Shown: positions 1 to 5,100 of the stretch, one piece after another
Layout: every line of letters begins with the position of its first letter
Numbering within the stretch: the first letter of the stretch is position 1
Assembly: GCA_020859965.1 (NCBI GenBank)
Contig: JAJBVF010000398.1
Span: forward strand, 1-5,100
DNA from: Clostridiales bacterium
GTDB taxonomy: Bacteria; Bacillota; Clostridia; Lachnospirales; Lachnospiraceae
Length of the DNA stretch: 5,100 nt
Direction: 5' to 3'
The notes under the pieces: model-generated
Database searches by the model: none
What the model saw: the letters and a program-made list of their open reading frames with translations, nothing else
What the model was told of the DNA's origin: nothing
Made by a program: the position numbers and the translations under genes

Positions 1-179
1 TGAGTGAACGATCTGACGTCAGTCTTGGCTCAGTAAAACGCTTTGAACGGACCGGCGAAATATCATTATCTTCCCTCATCAAAATCGCTTTCGTTCTCGG
101 ATGTGAAGATGATTTTGAGCAGCTGTTCTCAAAAAAAGGCTACGCTTCTATTCAGGAGGTAATCGATGAACAGGTATAA
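1..179 (+). CDS. HipB-like XRE-family antitoxin/repressor, 3' part only
   Basis: An open frame enters from the left edge (first full codon at base 3) and runs 58 codons to a TAA at 177-179. The peptide begins SERSDVSLGSVKRFERTG and continues through ISLSSLIKIAFVLG to a C-terminal tail ending IDEQV. The S-L-G-S-V-K-R-F-E-R-T-G stretch fits the DNA-recognition helix of a lambda-repressor-like helix-turn-helix, and LIKIAFVLGCEDDFEQLF fits the following helices of XRE proteins found beside hipA. In HipBA modules this protein binds the operon promoter and neutralises HipA. Here its last 14 bases overlap the start of the hipA-like gene, so the two are co-transcribed and probably translationally coupled. 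The N-terminus and promoter lie outside the window, so completeness cannot be judged. The family call rests on the helix-turn-helix pattern plus the neighbour. Confidence 0.82.
   Translation, partial: SERSDVSLGSVKRFERTGEISLSSLIKIAFVLGCEDDFEQLFSKKGYASIQEVIDEQV
154..160 (+). promoter_or_regulatory. Ribosome binding site of the hipA-like gene
   Basis: AGGAGGT lies inside the end of the hipB-like frame, five bases before the ATG at 166. It is a near-perfect anti-Shine-Dalgarno match and fixes the start at 166. A strong site of its own suggests the toxin is not made only by read-through from the antitoxin. Confidence 0.85.
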
Positions 180-1287
180 ATCATTATACGTCTTTATGGA
201 TGAACGAAAAGTAGGGACACTAGCTGTAACACCTGATTTTCTGGTTGCGTTCGAATATGACCCAGATTGGATCAGAGATGGTTTTTCGATCAGTCCGCTC
301 TCCCTCCCATTGCATGGAGGTGTATTTCTCCCCAAAAAATACGACCCATTTGACGGTCTGTTCGGAGTTTTTGCAGACAGCCTTCCGGACGGCTGGGGCC
401 GTCTGTTGGTTGATCGGCTGCTGCAAAAGGAAAACATTCGTCCTGCGGAAGTAGACAGCGTCAATCGTCTGGCGATCGTGGGTACATCGGGTATGGGGTC
501 TCTGACTTATCAGCCTGAACATATGCTTTCCGATCATCTGACCGGAATGTCTCTGGATCAGATAGCCGAAGAATGTCAGAAACTGTTTAGCACAAATGAT
601 TCGAAAAATCTAGATGAGCTTTTTCTTCTCGGCGGTTCTTCTGGCGGTGCGAGGCCAAAAATCTTTTATCAGTTGGACGGTGATGAATGGATCGTAAAAT
701 TCCCATCTTCCATTGACCGTCCGGATATCGGAAAACAGGAATATGATTACTCGTTATGTGCAAAAAGATGTGGAATTGAGATGCCAGAAACCAGACTTCT
801 TCCATCTAAACTGGGCGCAGGATATTTTGCCGTGAAGCGTTTTGATCGAAATCATGGAAGGCGGATTCACATGGTTTCCGTGAGCGCATTGCTTGAGACT
901 TCACATCGAATACCAAATCTGGATTACCATATTCTGATGCAGCTGGCGATGAAGCTTACCGGCAGTTATGAAGAAGTTGAAAAGCTTTACCGATTGATGT
1001 GCTTTAATGTATTTGCACACAACCGGGACGACCATTCCAGAAATTTTTCCTATCTGTACGATCAGGATGGCTGGCATCTTTCCCCTGCCTATGACCTGAC
1101 GTACAGCAATTCGCTCGGAGGCGAACATGCGACAACAGTGGATGGCAACGGCAGAAATCCCGGTTTGAAAGAACTCCTGGCCGTAGCCAAAAAAGTCAAA
1201 TTTGATTCGAAAAAGGCAAAGCAGATAGCTGAACAGATACAGGAAATCGTTCACGAAGATCTCCGGTGCTATCTGAAAATCGGATAG
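166..1287 (+). CDS. hipA: HipA-family Ser/Thr kinase toxin
   Basis: This complete 373-residue protein has the HipA layout. An N-terminal subdomain covers about residues 6-100 (YVFMDERKVGTL, then PLSLPLHGG and the FADSLPDGWGR signature at about 69-79). The HipA C-terminal kinase domain covers about 150-340. Visible key sites are the glycine-rich loop GGSSGGARPK at 156-165, where S158 aligns with the autophosphorylated Ser150 of E. coli HipA; the ATP-binding lysine in WIVKFP (K178); VKRFDR at 223-228; the catalytic loop HNRDDHSRN at 285-293, with D288 and N293 matching E. coli D309 and N314; and the metal-binding aspartate in SPAYDL (D310). No key residue is missing, so an active kinase is expected. 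E. coli HipA phosphorylates glutamyl-tRNA synthetase (GltX) and causes growth arrest; the target of this homologue is unknown, and other family members hit other substrates. It is shorter than E. coli HipA (440 residues). The N-terminal subdomain is fused, so this is not the split three-gene HipBST form. Confidence 0.93.
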   Translation: MNRYKSLYVFMDERKVGTLAVTPDFLVAFEYDPDWIRDGFSISPLSLPLHGGVFLPKKYDPFDGLFGVFADSLPDGWGRLLVDRLLQKENIRPAEVDSVNRLAIVGTSGMGSLTYQPEHMLSDHLTGMSLDQIAEECQKLFSTNDSKNLDELFLLGGSSGGARPKIFYQLDGDEWIVKFPSSIDRPDIGKQEYDYSLCAKRCGIEMPETRLLPSKLGAGYFAVKRFDRNHGRRIHMVSVSALLETSHRIPNLDYHILMQLAMKLTGSYEEVEKLYRLMCFNVFAHNRDDHSRNFSYLYDQDGWHLSPAYDLTYSNSLGGEHATTVDGNGRNPGLKELLAVAKKVKFDSKKAKQIAEQIQEIVHEDLRCYLKIG

Positions 1288-1311
1288 GGGAACATCTTTC
1301 TTCCCTATCCG
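1281..1311. repeat. Perfect inverted repeat over the hipA stop codon
   Basis: CGGATAGGG at 1281-1289 is exactly complementary to CCCTATCCG at 1303-1311, giving a 9-bp stem that a G-T and an A-T pair could extend. The left arm contains the hipA TAG stop. No T-run follows on the plus strand, so it is not a classical terminator for hipA; on the minus strand only ATTTTC follows. It may stabilise the 3' end of hipA mRNA or act as a weak end signal (inference). Confidence 0.6.
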
Positions 1312-1327
1312 CCTGACGCCGGCCGCA

Positions 1328-1342
1328 GGCAGCATAGCTGCC
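1328..1342. repeat. Small perfect hairpin
   Basis: GGCAGC (1328-1333), a 3-base ATA loop and GCTGCC (1337-1342) form a perfect 6-bp stem. It is one of five inverted repeats crowded between the converging genes. The role is unknown. Confidence 0.5.
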
Positions 1343-1350
1343 AAAATCCC

Positions 1351-1368
1351 ATGCGCAGCCGTGCGCAT
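1351..1368. repeat. Small perfect hairpin
   Basis: ATGCGCA (1351-1357), a GCCG loop and TGCGCAT (1362-1368) form a perfect 7-bp stem with a 4-base loop. It is directly followed by the A-rich stretch that serves as the T-tract of the neighbouring minus-strand terminator. The role is unknown; it may be part of a repeated palindromic element. Confidence 0.5.
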
Positions 1369-1370
1369 AG

Positions 1371-1412
1371 AAACAAAAATCGAGCAGGAGACGGCTTGCC
1401 GACTCCTGCTCG
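1371..1412 (-). terminator. Intrinsic terminator of the PPC/Big_2/FN3 protein gene
   Basis: CGAGCAGGAG at 1381-1390 pairs perfectly with CTCCTGCTCG at 1403-1412. The 12-base loop can fold further (CGGC with GCCG around TT). Read on the minus strand, the 10-bp GC-rich stem is followed at once by ATTTTTGTTT (bases 1380-1371). It lies about 35 bases past the TAG stop at 1448, as expected for a rho-independent terminator. On the plus strand the stem is followed by CCCAATGC, so it serves hipA poorly at best. Confidence 0.8.
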
Positions 1413-1418
1413 CCCAAT

Positions 1419-1435
1419 GCTTTATACTTTAAAGC
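1419..1435. repeat. AT-rich small hairpin
   Basis: GCTTTA (1419-1424) and TAAAGC (1430-1435) flank a 5-base loop. It sits between the stop at 1448 and the main terminator stem. It is AT-rich and weak, and alone could be chance. Confidence 0.35.
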
Positions 1436-1447
1436 AACAAGGTTTCC

Positions 1448-3076
1448 CTATTTCGCTTTGTACGTTACCGTAGATGAGTACTTACCGACTGTAGTGATTC
1501 CGTGTTTTGTGCGGTATGCCACTACCCGAATCTTCAATGTGGTTCCTTTCGCGGCGCTCATCTTCATGCTTCTCGCCTTCGTGTCGGATCCATACTGCTT
1601 CCATGCGCCGGATGAGGTCTTATAATATACCTTATAACCGGTCGCTCCGGCTACCTTCTTCCACTTCAGAACAAAATAGCAGGTGTCAGACGACTTGCTG
1701 GTCGTTTTTTTGGAAGTGATCTTTGTAGCCGCCAGCTTCTTCGGCGCTGTATACGCTGAGCACGCAGCTGATTTCGTCCCCAGTCTGGTCGCGCCATCCG
1801 TGGACTTTGTGTATGCCGCCACCTTAAATTTATATTTGGTCTCCGCAGACAGTTTTCGGATCTTTAAAGTGGTCTTCGTGGTATTCTTATATTTTACATA
1901 CTTCTTCGCCGCCGTGTCATAAATATAGACCCGGTATCCGGATGCTTCCGCCACAGAATTCCAGGACAGAGTCATCGTGGTCCTTGTGGTGCTGGATGTC
2001 AATACACTCAGACCAGTCACCTTTGCAGGTGCTGCCTTTACCGTAACGCTGCATGCTGAGGACAGTTCCGTTCCATCCTGAGTAGTCGCAGTGATTGTAG
2101 CCGTACCCTTCCCGACAGCCGTTATTTTCCCATTGCCATCTACCGTGGCCACGCCCGTATCAGAAGACGTCCAGGCAAGAGACGGATCCGTAGCATCAGT
2201 CGGAAGTACAGACGCACTCACCGTATACGTATCCCCTGCCGTCAGCTCCAGTGAAGATTTGCCCAACGTCACAGAAGTCACATCAACGATCGGCGCCGTC
2301 CACGTCCATTTCAGATAATAAATTCCGCTCGGATCAGCGTTTGCAATATTATCCGTAATCTTAATGTAATACACGCCAGCATCCAGCGTAAGATCCCATG
2401 TCTTATTCCCGGGAGATTCAGAAGCACCCGATACACTCCCCGATGTCACAGACACCTGCGAGGAATCATAAAGATCCATGCGTGAAGCATTAAAAAAGGA
2501 AGTCAGATCCAGCGTCACCGTGCCGTCATCCGCAGGCACCTCGATCTTATAGAAATCTGTCCGGTCATCAATATCTGTCAGCGCACCCACAACGGTCTTT
2601 CCCTGCGACAGAGTCTCCGCCTGAGCAAACGTATCGTTCGGCTCTGATTCCGTCGTGTTTGCGGAAGTGAATTCCGCTTTCACACGAACCAGCCCATCTC
2701 CGGCATAGCCATAAAGACAATCGGAAGCAGTCACATAATAGGTACCTTTCTGCAGCCAGACAGTCGCCGTCTTCGTGACCGGCGAGTCTTCTGTACCATC
2801 ATAAAGTCCCTTACTGTAATAAGTGTTCGTCTTGTCCTCATCCATTACCTTAAACCAGGTATCATCCCTGCAGACCTGAAAAGTAAAATCTACCTTTCCG
2901 GTATTTGTAACAACAAAGGCCCACTGGTATACTTCACTGTCATCGGTAATCGTCTGTGCCGCCCATGTCCCATTTGTAGAAAGCGATACCGTACTTGCCG
3001 CCTTCCCCACGATTCCCAAGGCAAACAGCATCGTACACAGAAACGCCGCCGCCATCAGGCATTTTATTTTTTTCAC
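1448..3076 (-). CDS. Secreted PPC / Big_2 Ig-like / double fibronectin III surface protein
   Basis: This 542-residue exported protein has no recognisable catalytic domain. Residues 1-27 form a Sec signal peptide (MKKIK, a hydrophobic core, then VGKAAS with likely cleavage near A26-A27). Residues 29-138 are a beta-rich domain ending QKGTYYVTASD. Residues 142-260 are a bacterial pre-peptidase C-terminal (PPC) domain, shown by ESEPNDTFAQAETL, DRTDFYKIEV and DAGVYYIKITD. Residues 264-347 are a Big_2 Ig-like domain (VTLGKSSLELTAGDTYTV, LAWTSSDTGVATVDGNGKIT, GTATITATT). Residues 350-443 and 446-541 are two fibronectin III domains (ASGYRVYIYD and ATGYKVYYKT). The C-terminal half is rich in lysine; the N-terminal half is acidic. 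There is no LPXTG signal, transmembrane tail or choline/SLH domain, so it is either released or held by charge or domain contacts. The start is GTG, chosen from the RBS and the Lys-rich n-region; the next in-frame ATG (M8) lacks an RBS and would cut the signal peptide. An adhesin or polysaccharide-binding role is inference. Confidence 0.88.
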   Translation of the reverse strand: MKKIKCLMAAAFLCTMLFALGIVGKAASTVSLSTNGTWAAQTITDDSEVYQWAFVVTNTGKVDFTFQVCRDDTWFKVMDEDKTNTYYSKGLYDGTEDSPVTKTATVWLQKGTYYVTASDCLYGYAGDGLVRVKAEFTSANTTESEPNDTFAQAETLSQGKTVVGALTDIDDRTDFYKIEVPADDGTVTLDLTSFFNASRMDLYDSSQVSVTSGSVSGASESPGNKTWDLTLDAGVYYIKITDNIANADPSGIYYLKWTWTAPIVDVTSVTLGKSSLELTAGDTYTVSASVLPTDATDPSLAWTSSDTGVATVDGNGKITAVGKGTATITATTQDGTELSSACSVTVKAAPAKVTGLSVLTSSTTRTTMTLSWNSVAEASGYRVYIYDTAAKKYVKYKNTTKTTLKIRKLSAETKYKFKVAAYTKSTDGATRLGTKSAACSAYTAPKKLAATKITSKKTTSKSSDTCYFVLKWKKVAGATGYKVYYKTSSGAWKQYGSDTKARSMKMSAAKGTTLKIRVVAYRTKHGITTVGKYSSTVTYKAK

Positions 3077-3084
3077 AACTCATT

Positions 3085-3090
3085 CCTCCC
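3085..3090 (-). promoter_or_regulatory. Ribosome binding site deciding a GTG start
   Basis: On the minus strand GGGAGG lies eight bases before the GTG at 3076-3074. An ATG between them (AATGAGTT) is in another frame. This spacing supports GTG as the true start of the PPC/Big_2/FN3 protein. Confidence 0.78.
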
Positions 3091-3111
3091 TTTTCGGATT
3101 TTTATAGGCAA

Positions 3112-3141
3112 ATATTACCACTCTCACAAAAGGCATGTCAA
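3112..3141 (-). promoter_or_regulatory. Sigma-A-type promoter of the PPC/Big_2/FN3 gene
   Basis: On the minus strand a perfect -35 TTGACA (3141-3136) and a -10 TAATAT (3117-3112) are separated by 18 bases. Transcription should begin near 3105, leaving a short leader of about 28 bases that holds the RBS. The leader is too short for a riboswitch. No clear operator palindrome overlaps the promoter, so expression may be constitutive or growth-phase driven. Confidence 0.8.
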
Positions 3142-3208
3142 GAAAAAGCTGAAATAACTTTCCACTCATCTGTGCCGTTGCTGCCAGAATTCCATGTGAA
3201 CCGTATGC

Positions 3209-3244
3209 AAAAAAGCTGTCCACCACTTGAGTGAACAGCTTTTT
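3209..3244 (-). terminator. Intrinsic terminator of the NlpC/P60 gene, nearly symmetrical
   Basis: AAAAAGCTGT at 3210-3219 is exactly complementary to ACAGCTTTTT at 3235-3244, and inner CAC/GTG pairs extend the stem past a C-A mismatch. On the minus strand the stem ends in a run of six T. It begins about 45 bases past the TAA at 3292-3290. Because the A-run and T-run mirror each other it could also stop plus-strand transcription. It separates the P60 gene from the promoter at 3141-3112, so the two minus-strand genes should be separate transcripts. Confidence 0.85.
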
Positions 3245-3289
3245 CATTCATTTACAATGCTTTTCAGCAAATATCTTTTCTTCTTATTT

Positions 3290-5047
3290 TTATGACCAGT
3301 ATCTTCTCGCACATACCGGCGTACGGTAATTGTAGCTGGAAATAATAATACCGGTGCTGGATGTACTTGCGTGTACGACCTGGCCGCCGCCGATGTAGAG
3401 CGCTACATGGCTGATGCCGCTGCCATCGGAATAAAACAGAAGGTCGCCCGCCTGAATATCGCTTAAGGATACCGATGTACCGCTGGATGCCTGTGCAGCT
3501 GCCGTACGCGGAATGCTGATTCCAAAGTTCGCGAATACTGACTGAGTGAATCCGGAGCAATCCGCGCCGTTCGTCAGGCTTGTACCACCGTATACATACG
3601 GGTTTCCGACAAACTGTACCGCATAATTTGCGATTGACTGACCGGTAGAGGAAGAAGTGGAAGTGCTTGCCGCTTCGGTCTCCGCCACGGTCGCTTCCGT
3701 CTCTGCTACTGTGGCCTCAGTCTCATAGGTAGCTGCCTCAGTCTCCGCTACGGTCGCTTCCGTCTCATACGTAGTTGCTTCTGTCTCGTAAGTAGCCGCT
3801 TCGGTTTCTGCCACGGCCGCTTCCGTCTCGTAAGTAGTCGCCTCCGTCTCGGTCGTCGCTGCGCTGTATTTTGCTTCATCCGCCGCCGCTACAGCATTGA
3901 GATACTCCTGATATGCCTCTACTGCTTCATCATAGGTATCGTATACCAGCTGCTCGTCCGCCTGATGTGTCGCCTCATCCGCTGCTTCCTGTGCATCCAG
4001 ATAAGCCTGATATGCTTCATCCACTGCTGACTCTGCTGCGCTTACATCCGCCGAAGAAACTGCCTCGGTCTCATAGGTAGCCGCTGCTTCCGTCTCATAC
4101 GTGGTCGCCGCTTCGGTCTCATATACAGTCGCTGCTTCCGTCTCGTAGGTAGCTGCCGCCGCAGCCTCTGCCGCTTCCTGTTCCGCGAGATAAGCCAGCC
4201 ATTCCGCATCCAGCCGCTCCTGCTCTGCTTCTGACTCAGCAAGGTATTCCAGCCACTCTTCGTCCAGTCTCTCCTGCTCTTCTTCCAGAGTCTCCGCTGT
4301 CGAATAATAAGTATCGTAATCTACATACCATGCATTCACATAGCCATATGTACCATCTTCAAGCGCCACTTTCATCCAGTCGCCTTCGTATGCGACTACT
4401 TCCAGCTGATCCGATGAGTAAGCGATACCAATCGATTCCGAATCTTCACTCGCCTCCGAGCGGATCATAAGAGCTTCTGAATTTACAGTCGCCACATTGT
4501 AAGCAACCGCATTTGCGATCTCATCTGCCTCCTCACCGGTAGCAAAATAGTCTGTGCTGACATATCCGGTCACATTGCCCGACTGTACCTCATACCAGTC
4601 GCCCAGCTGTCCAAGGATCGTCACGGAACCATTATTATATACTTTGCCAACTACTTCGCTGTCCGCATTGGCATCCGCACGTACATTGATATAATTCTCA
4701 CACTGAGCAAAAGCCATCTCGCCATTCATGCTGGAATCATACACAGCTTCTGTTTCGGTCTCAGTCTCGGCAACCGCCGCATTAGTATCTGCAGTATCAT
4801 CCTCTGCATCTACTGCGGTCCCTGAAATCTCTTCGACCTCATCTGCTTCTGAATCTGCAGCCTCCGTGGTCTTGTCTGCTTCCGTCTCAGTATCGCCCTC
4901 TGCTCCCCCGGAGGTAACTACTGAATCCGTCTCACTAAGACCTGCCAGTGTCATATTATTATCTGCAAAAGCAACCGTTCCAAAACCCGAAAACGTAATC
5001 CCGATCGCCAGACAGCATGCTGTAAACTGCATCACGGCTTTCTTCAT
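3290..5047 (-). CDS. Secreted SH3b-NlpC/P60 cysteine peptidase with ETEA-repeat linker
   Basis: This 585-residue protein is a probable cell-wall hydrolase. NlpC/P60 enzymes usually cut the gamma-D-Glu/diamino-acid bond of peptidoglycan stem peptides. Domains in order (numbered from the ATG at 5047): Sec signal peptide 1-28 (MKKAVMQ start, cleavage at VAFA-DN); acidic low-complexity stretch about 29-105; SH3b domains at about 112-168 (YINVRADANADSEVVGKV, GDWYEV, GYVSTDYF) and 180-243 (ALMIRSEASEDSESIG, GDWMKV, YGYVNAWYV); charged helical segment with an 18-residue duplication at 257-292; ETEA block 1 at 298-329; Ala/Glu-rich helix at 330-396; ETEA block 2 at 398-460; a Ser/Thr linker; and the NlpC/P60 domain at 470-585. 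The catalytic residues are all visible: C497 in ADCSGFTQ, H547 in ISHVALYIGGG, H559 in VVHAS. The GNPYVYGGTS motif is also typical. An upstream TTG (5065) is in frame but overlaps the RBS, so the ATG is preferred. Confidence 0.92.
   Translation of the reverse strand: MKKAVMQFTACCLAIGITFSGFGTVAFADNNMTLAGLSETDSVVTSGGAEGDTETEADKTTEAADSEADEVEEISGTAVDAEDDTADTNAAVAETETETEAVYDSSMNGEMAFAQCENYINVRADANADSEVVGKVYNNGSVTILGQLGDWYEVQSGNVTGYVSTDYFATGEEADEIANAVAYNVATVNSEALMIRSEASEDSESIGIAYSSDQLEVVAYEGDWMKVALEDGTYGYVNAWYVDYDTYYSTAETLEEEQERLDEEWLEYLAESEAEQERLDAEWLAYLAEQEAAEAAAAATYETEAATVYETEAATTYETEAAATYETEAVSSADVSAAESAVDEAYQAYLDAQEAADEATHQADEQLVYDTYDEAVEAYQEYLNAVAAADEAKYSAATTETEATTYETEAAVAETEAATYETEATTYETEATVAETEAATYETEATVAETEATVAETEAASTSTSSSTGQSIANYAVQFVGNPYVYGGTSLTNGADCSGFTQSVFANFGISIPRTAAAQASSGTSVSLSDIQAGDLLFYSDGSGISHVALYIGGGQVVHASTSSTGIIISSYNYRTPVCARRYWS
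3668..3856 (-). repeat. ETEA repeat block 2: nine copies, 7-residue period
   Basis: Within the P60 protein, nine ETEA motifs occur at an exact spacing of seven residues (first at residue 400, last at 456). They are separated by three-residue spacers of two kinds, (A/T)TY and (A/T)VA. At the DNA level the threonine of ETEA uses ACC, ACG, ACT and ACA in different copies, so the repeats are conserved as protein but not as DNA. The block lies directly before the Ser/Thr linker and the catalytic domain. Confidence 0.85.
3872..4018 (-). repeat. Degenerate internal duplication in the helical segment
   Basis: EAYQAYLDAQEAADEA (residues 344-359 of the P60 protein) recurs as EAYQEYLNAVAAADEA (377-392), with 12 of 16 positions identical and 33 residues between copies. 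It suggests an ancient duplication of an Ala/Glu-rich helix between the two ETEA blocks. Confidence 0.65.
4061..4156 (-). repeat. ETEA repeat block 1: four copies, 8-residue period
   Basis: Four YETEA motifs occur at exactly eight-residue spacing (ETEA starting at residues 302, 310, 318 and 326 of the P60 protein), with spacers of the AATV, AATT and AAAT kind. This differs from block 2, where the period is seven. The block joins the charged helix after the SH3b domains to the Ala/Glu-rich helix. Confidence 0.82.
4172..4279 (-). repeat. Tandem 18-residue duplication in the charged helix
   Basis: EQERLDEEWLEYLAESEA (residues 257-274 of the P60 protein) is followed directly by EQERLDAEWLAYLAEQEA (275-292); 15 of 18 residues match. 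Eighteen residues is five helical turns, so both copies put the W-L-x-Y-L patch on the same face. This fits a continuous amphipathic helix or coiled coil after the SH3b domains. Confidence 0.8.
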
Positions 5048-5058
5048 ATCTATCCCCG

Positions 5059-5063
5059 CCTCC
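5059..5063 (-). promoter_or_regulatory. Ribosome binding site of the NlpC/P60 gene
   Basis: GGAGG on the minus strand lies 11 bases before the ATG at 5047-5045, a slightly long gap; GGGGAT nearer the ATG may contribute. It overlaps the alternative in-frame TTG at 5065-5063, which therefore has no RBS of its own and is not favoured. Confidence 0.65.
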
Positions 5064-5100
5064 AAACAATTCTTTAAAACTTATTACGGAATTATTACAT

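Noticed and set aside
901..1417. Minus-strand open frames (901-1368 and 1196-1417) opposite the end of hipA
   Set aside because: They lie antisense to the conserved HipA kinase domain and run through the palindromic spacer, have no RBS seen, and encode low-plausibility peptides.
1507..2318. Plus-strand open frames inside the PPC/Big_2/FN3 gene
   Set aside because: They are antisense shadows of a domain-supported gene; their composition reflects reverse reading of Thr/Val/Ser-rich beta domains.
3264..3560. 98-residue minus-strand frame overlapping the NlpC/P60 domain
   Set aside because: The frame is offset from the catalytic domain, which is itself intact and carries all active-site residues.
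3668..4156. CRISPR-like or tandem DNA array suggested by regular repetition
   Set aside because: The periods are 21 and 24 bases, multiples of a codon, within an open reading frame; the variation is mostly synonymous, so this is a protein repeat.
4042..4242. Arg-rich 66-residue minus-strand frame
   Set aside because: It is the out-of-frame reading of the GAG-rich ETEA and Ala/Glu region, which turns into Arg codons; no start signal was found.
5048..5100. Possible -10 element (TGTAATAAT at the right edge, minus strand) for the P60 gene
   Set aside because: Several AT-rich hexamers fit equally well and any -35 lies beyond the window, so no promoter or leader riboswitch can be assigned.

Overview
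The window looks like chromosome from a low-GC to mid-GC Gram-positive of the Clostridia, most likely a gut Lachnospiraceae-type organism. The evidence is strong AGGAGG-type ribosome binding sites, a near-consensus sigma-A promoter, Sec-exported wall proteins with Ig-like (Big_2), fibronectin III and SH3b-NlpC/P60 architectures, and Glu/Thr/Ala low-complexity linkers. The family-level placement is inference from style; no marker gene is present.

Layout: (1) Bases 1-1287, plus strand, hold a HipBA-type toxin-antitoxin pair: the C-terminal part of an XRE/HipB-like antitoxin cut by the window edge, overlapping by 14 bases a complete 373-residue HipA-family Ser/Thr kinase with all key catalytic residues. 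(2) Bases 1288-1447 are non-coding and unusually dense in perfect inverted repeats; one of these is a good intrinsic terminator for the minus-strand gene that converges on hipA. (3) Bases 1448-3076, minus strand, encode a 542-residue secreted protein with two beta-rich N-terminal domains (the second a PPC domain), one Big_2 domain and two basic FN3 domains. It has a GTG start, a good RBS and its own TTGACA/TAATAT promoter. (4) Bases 3077-3289 are an intergenic spacer with that promoter and a strong, nearly symmetrical terminator. (5) Bases 3290-5047, minus strand, encode a 585-residue secreted NlpC/P60 cysteine peptidase with two SH3b domains and a long acidic, repeat-rich linker. Only the first 53 bases of its upstream region are in the window.

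The two minus-strand genes point the same way and both act outside the cell, but the terminator and new promoter between them indicate separate transcription units. The P60 protein is a probable peptidoglycan hydrolase; the PPC/Big_2/FN3 protein has no recognisable enzyme domain and is probably a binding or adhesin-like surface protein. The HipBA module is functionally unrelated to them.

I see no convincing undescribed multi-gene system. The parts most worth a second look are the palindrome cluster at 1281-1435, the two ETEA repeat blocks of different period in the P60 protein, and the opposite charge of the two secreted proteins.
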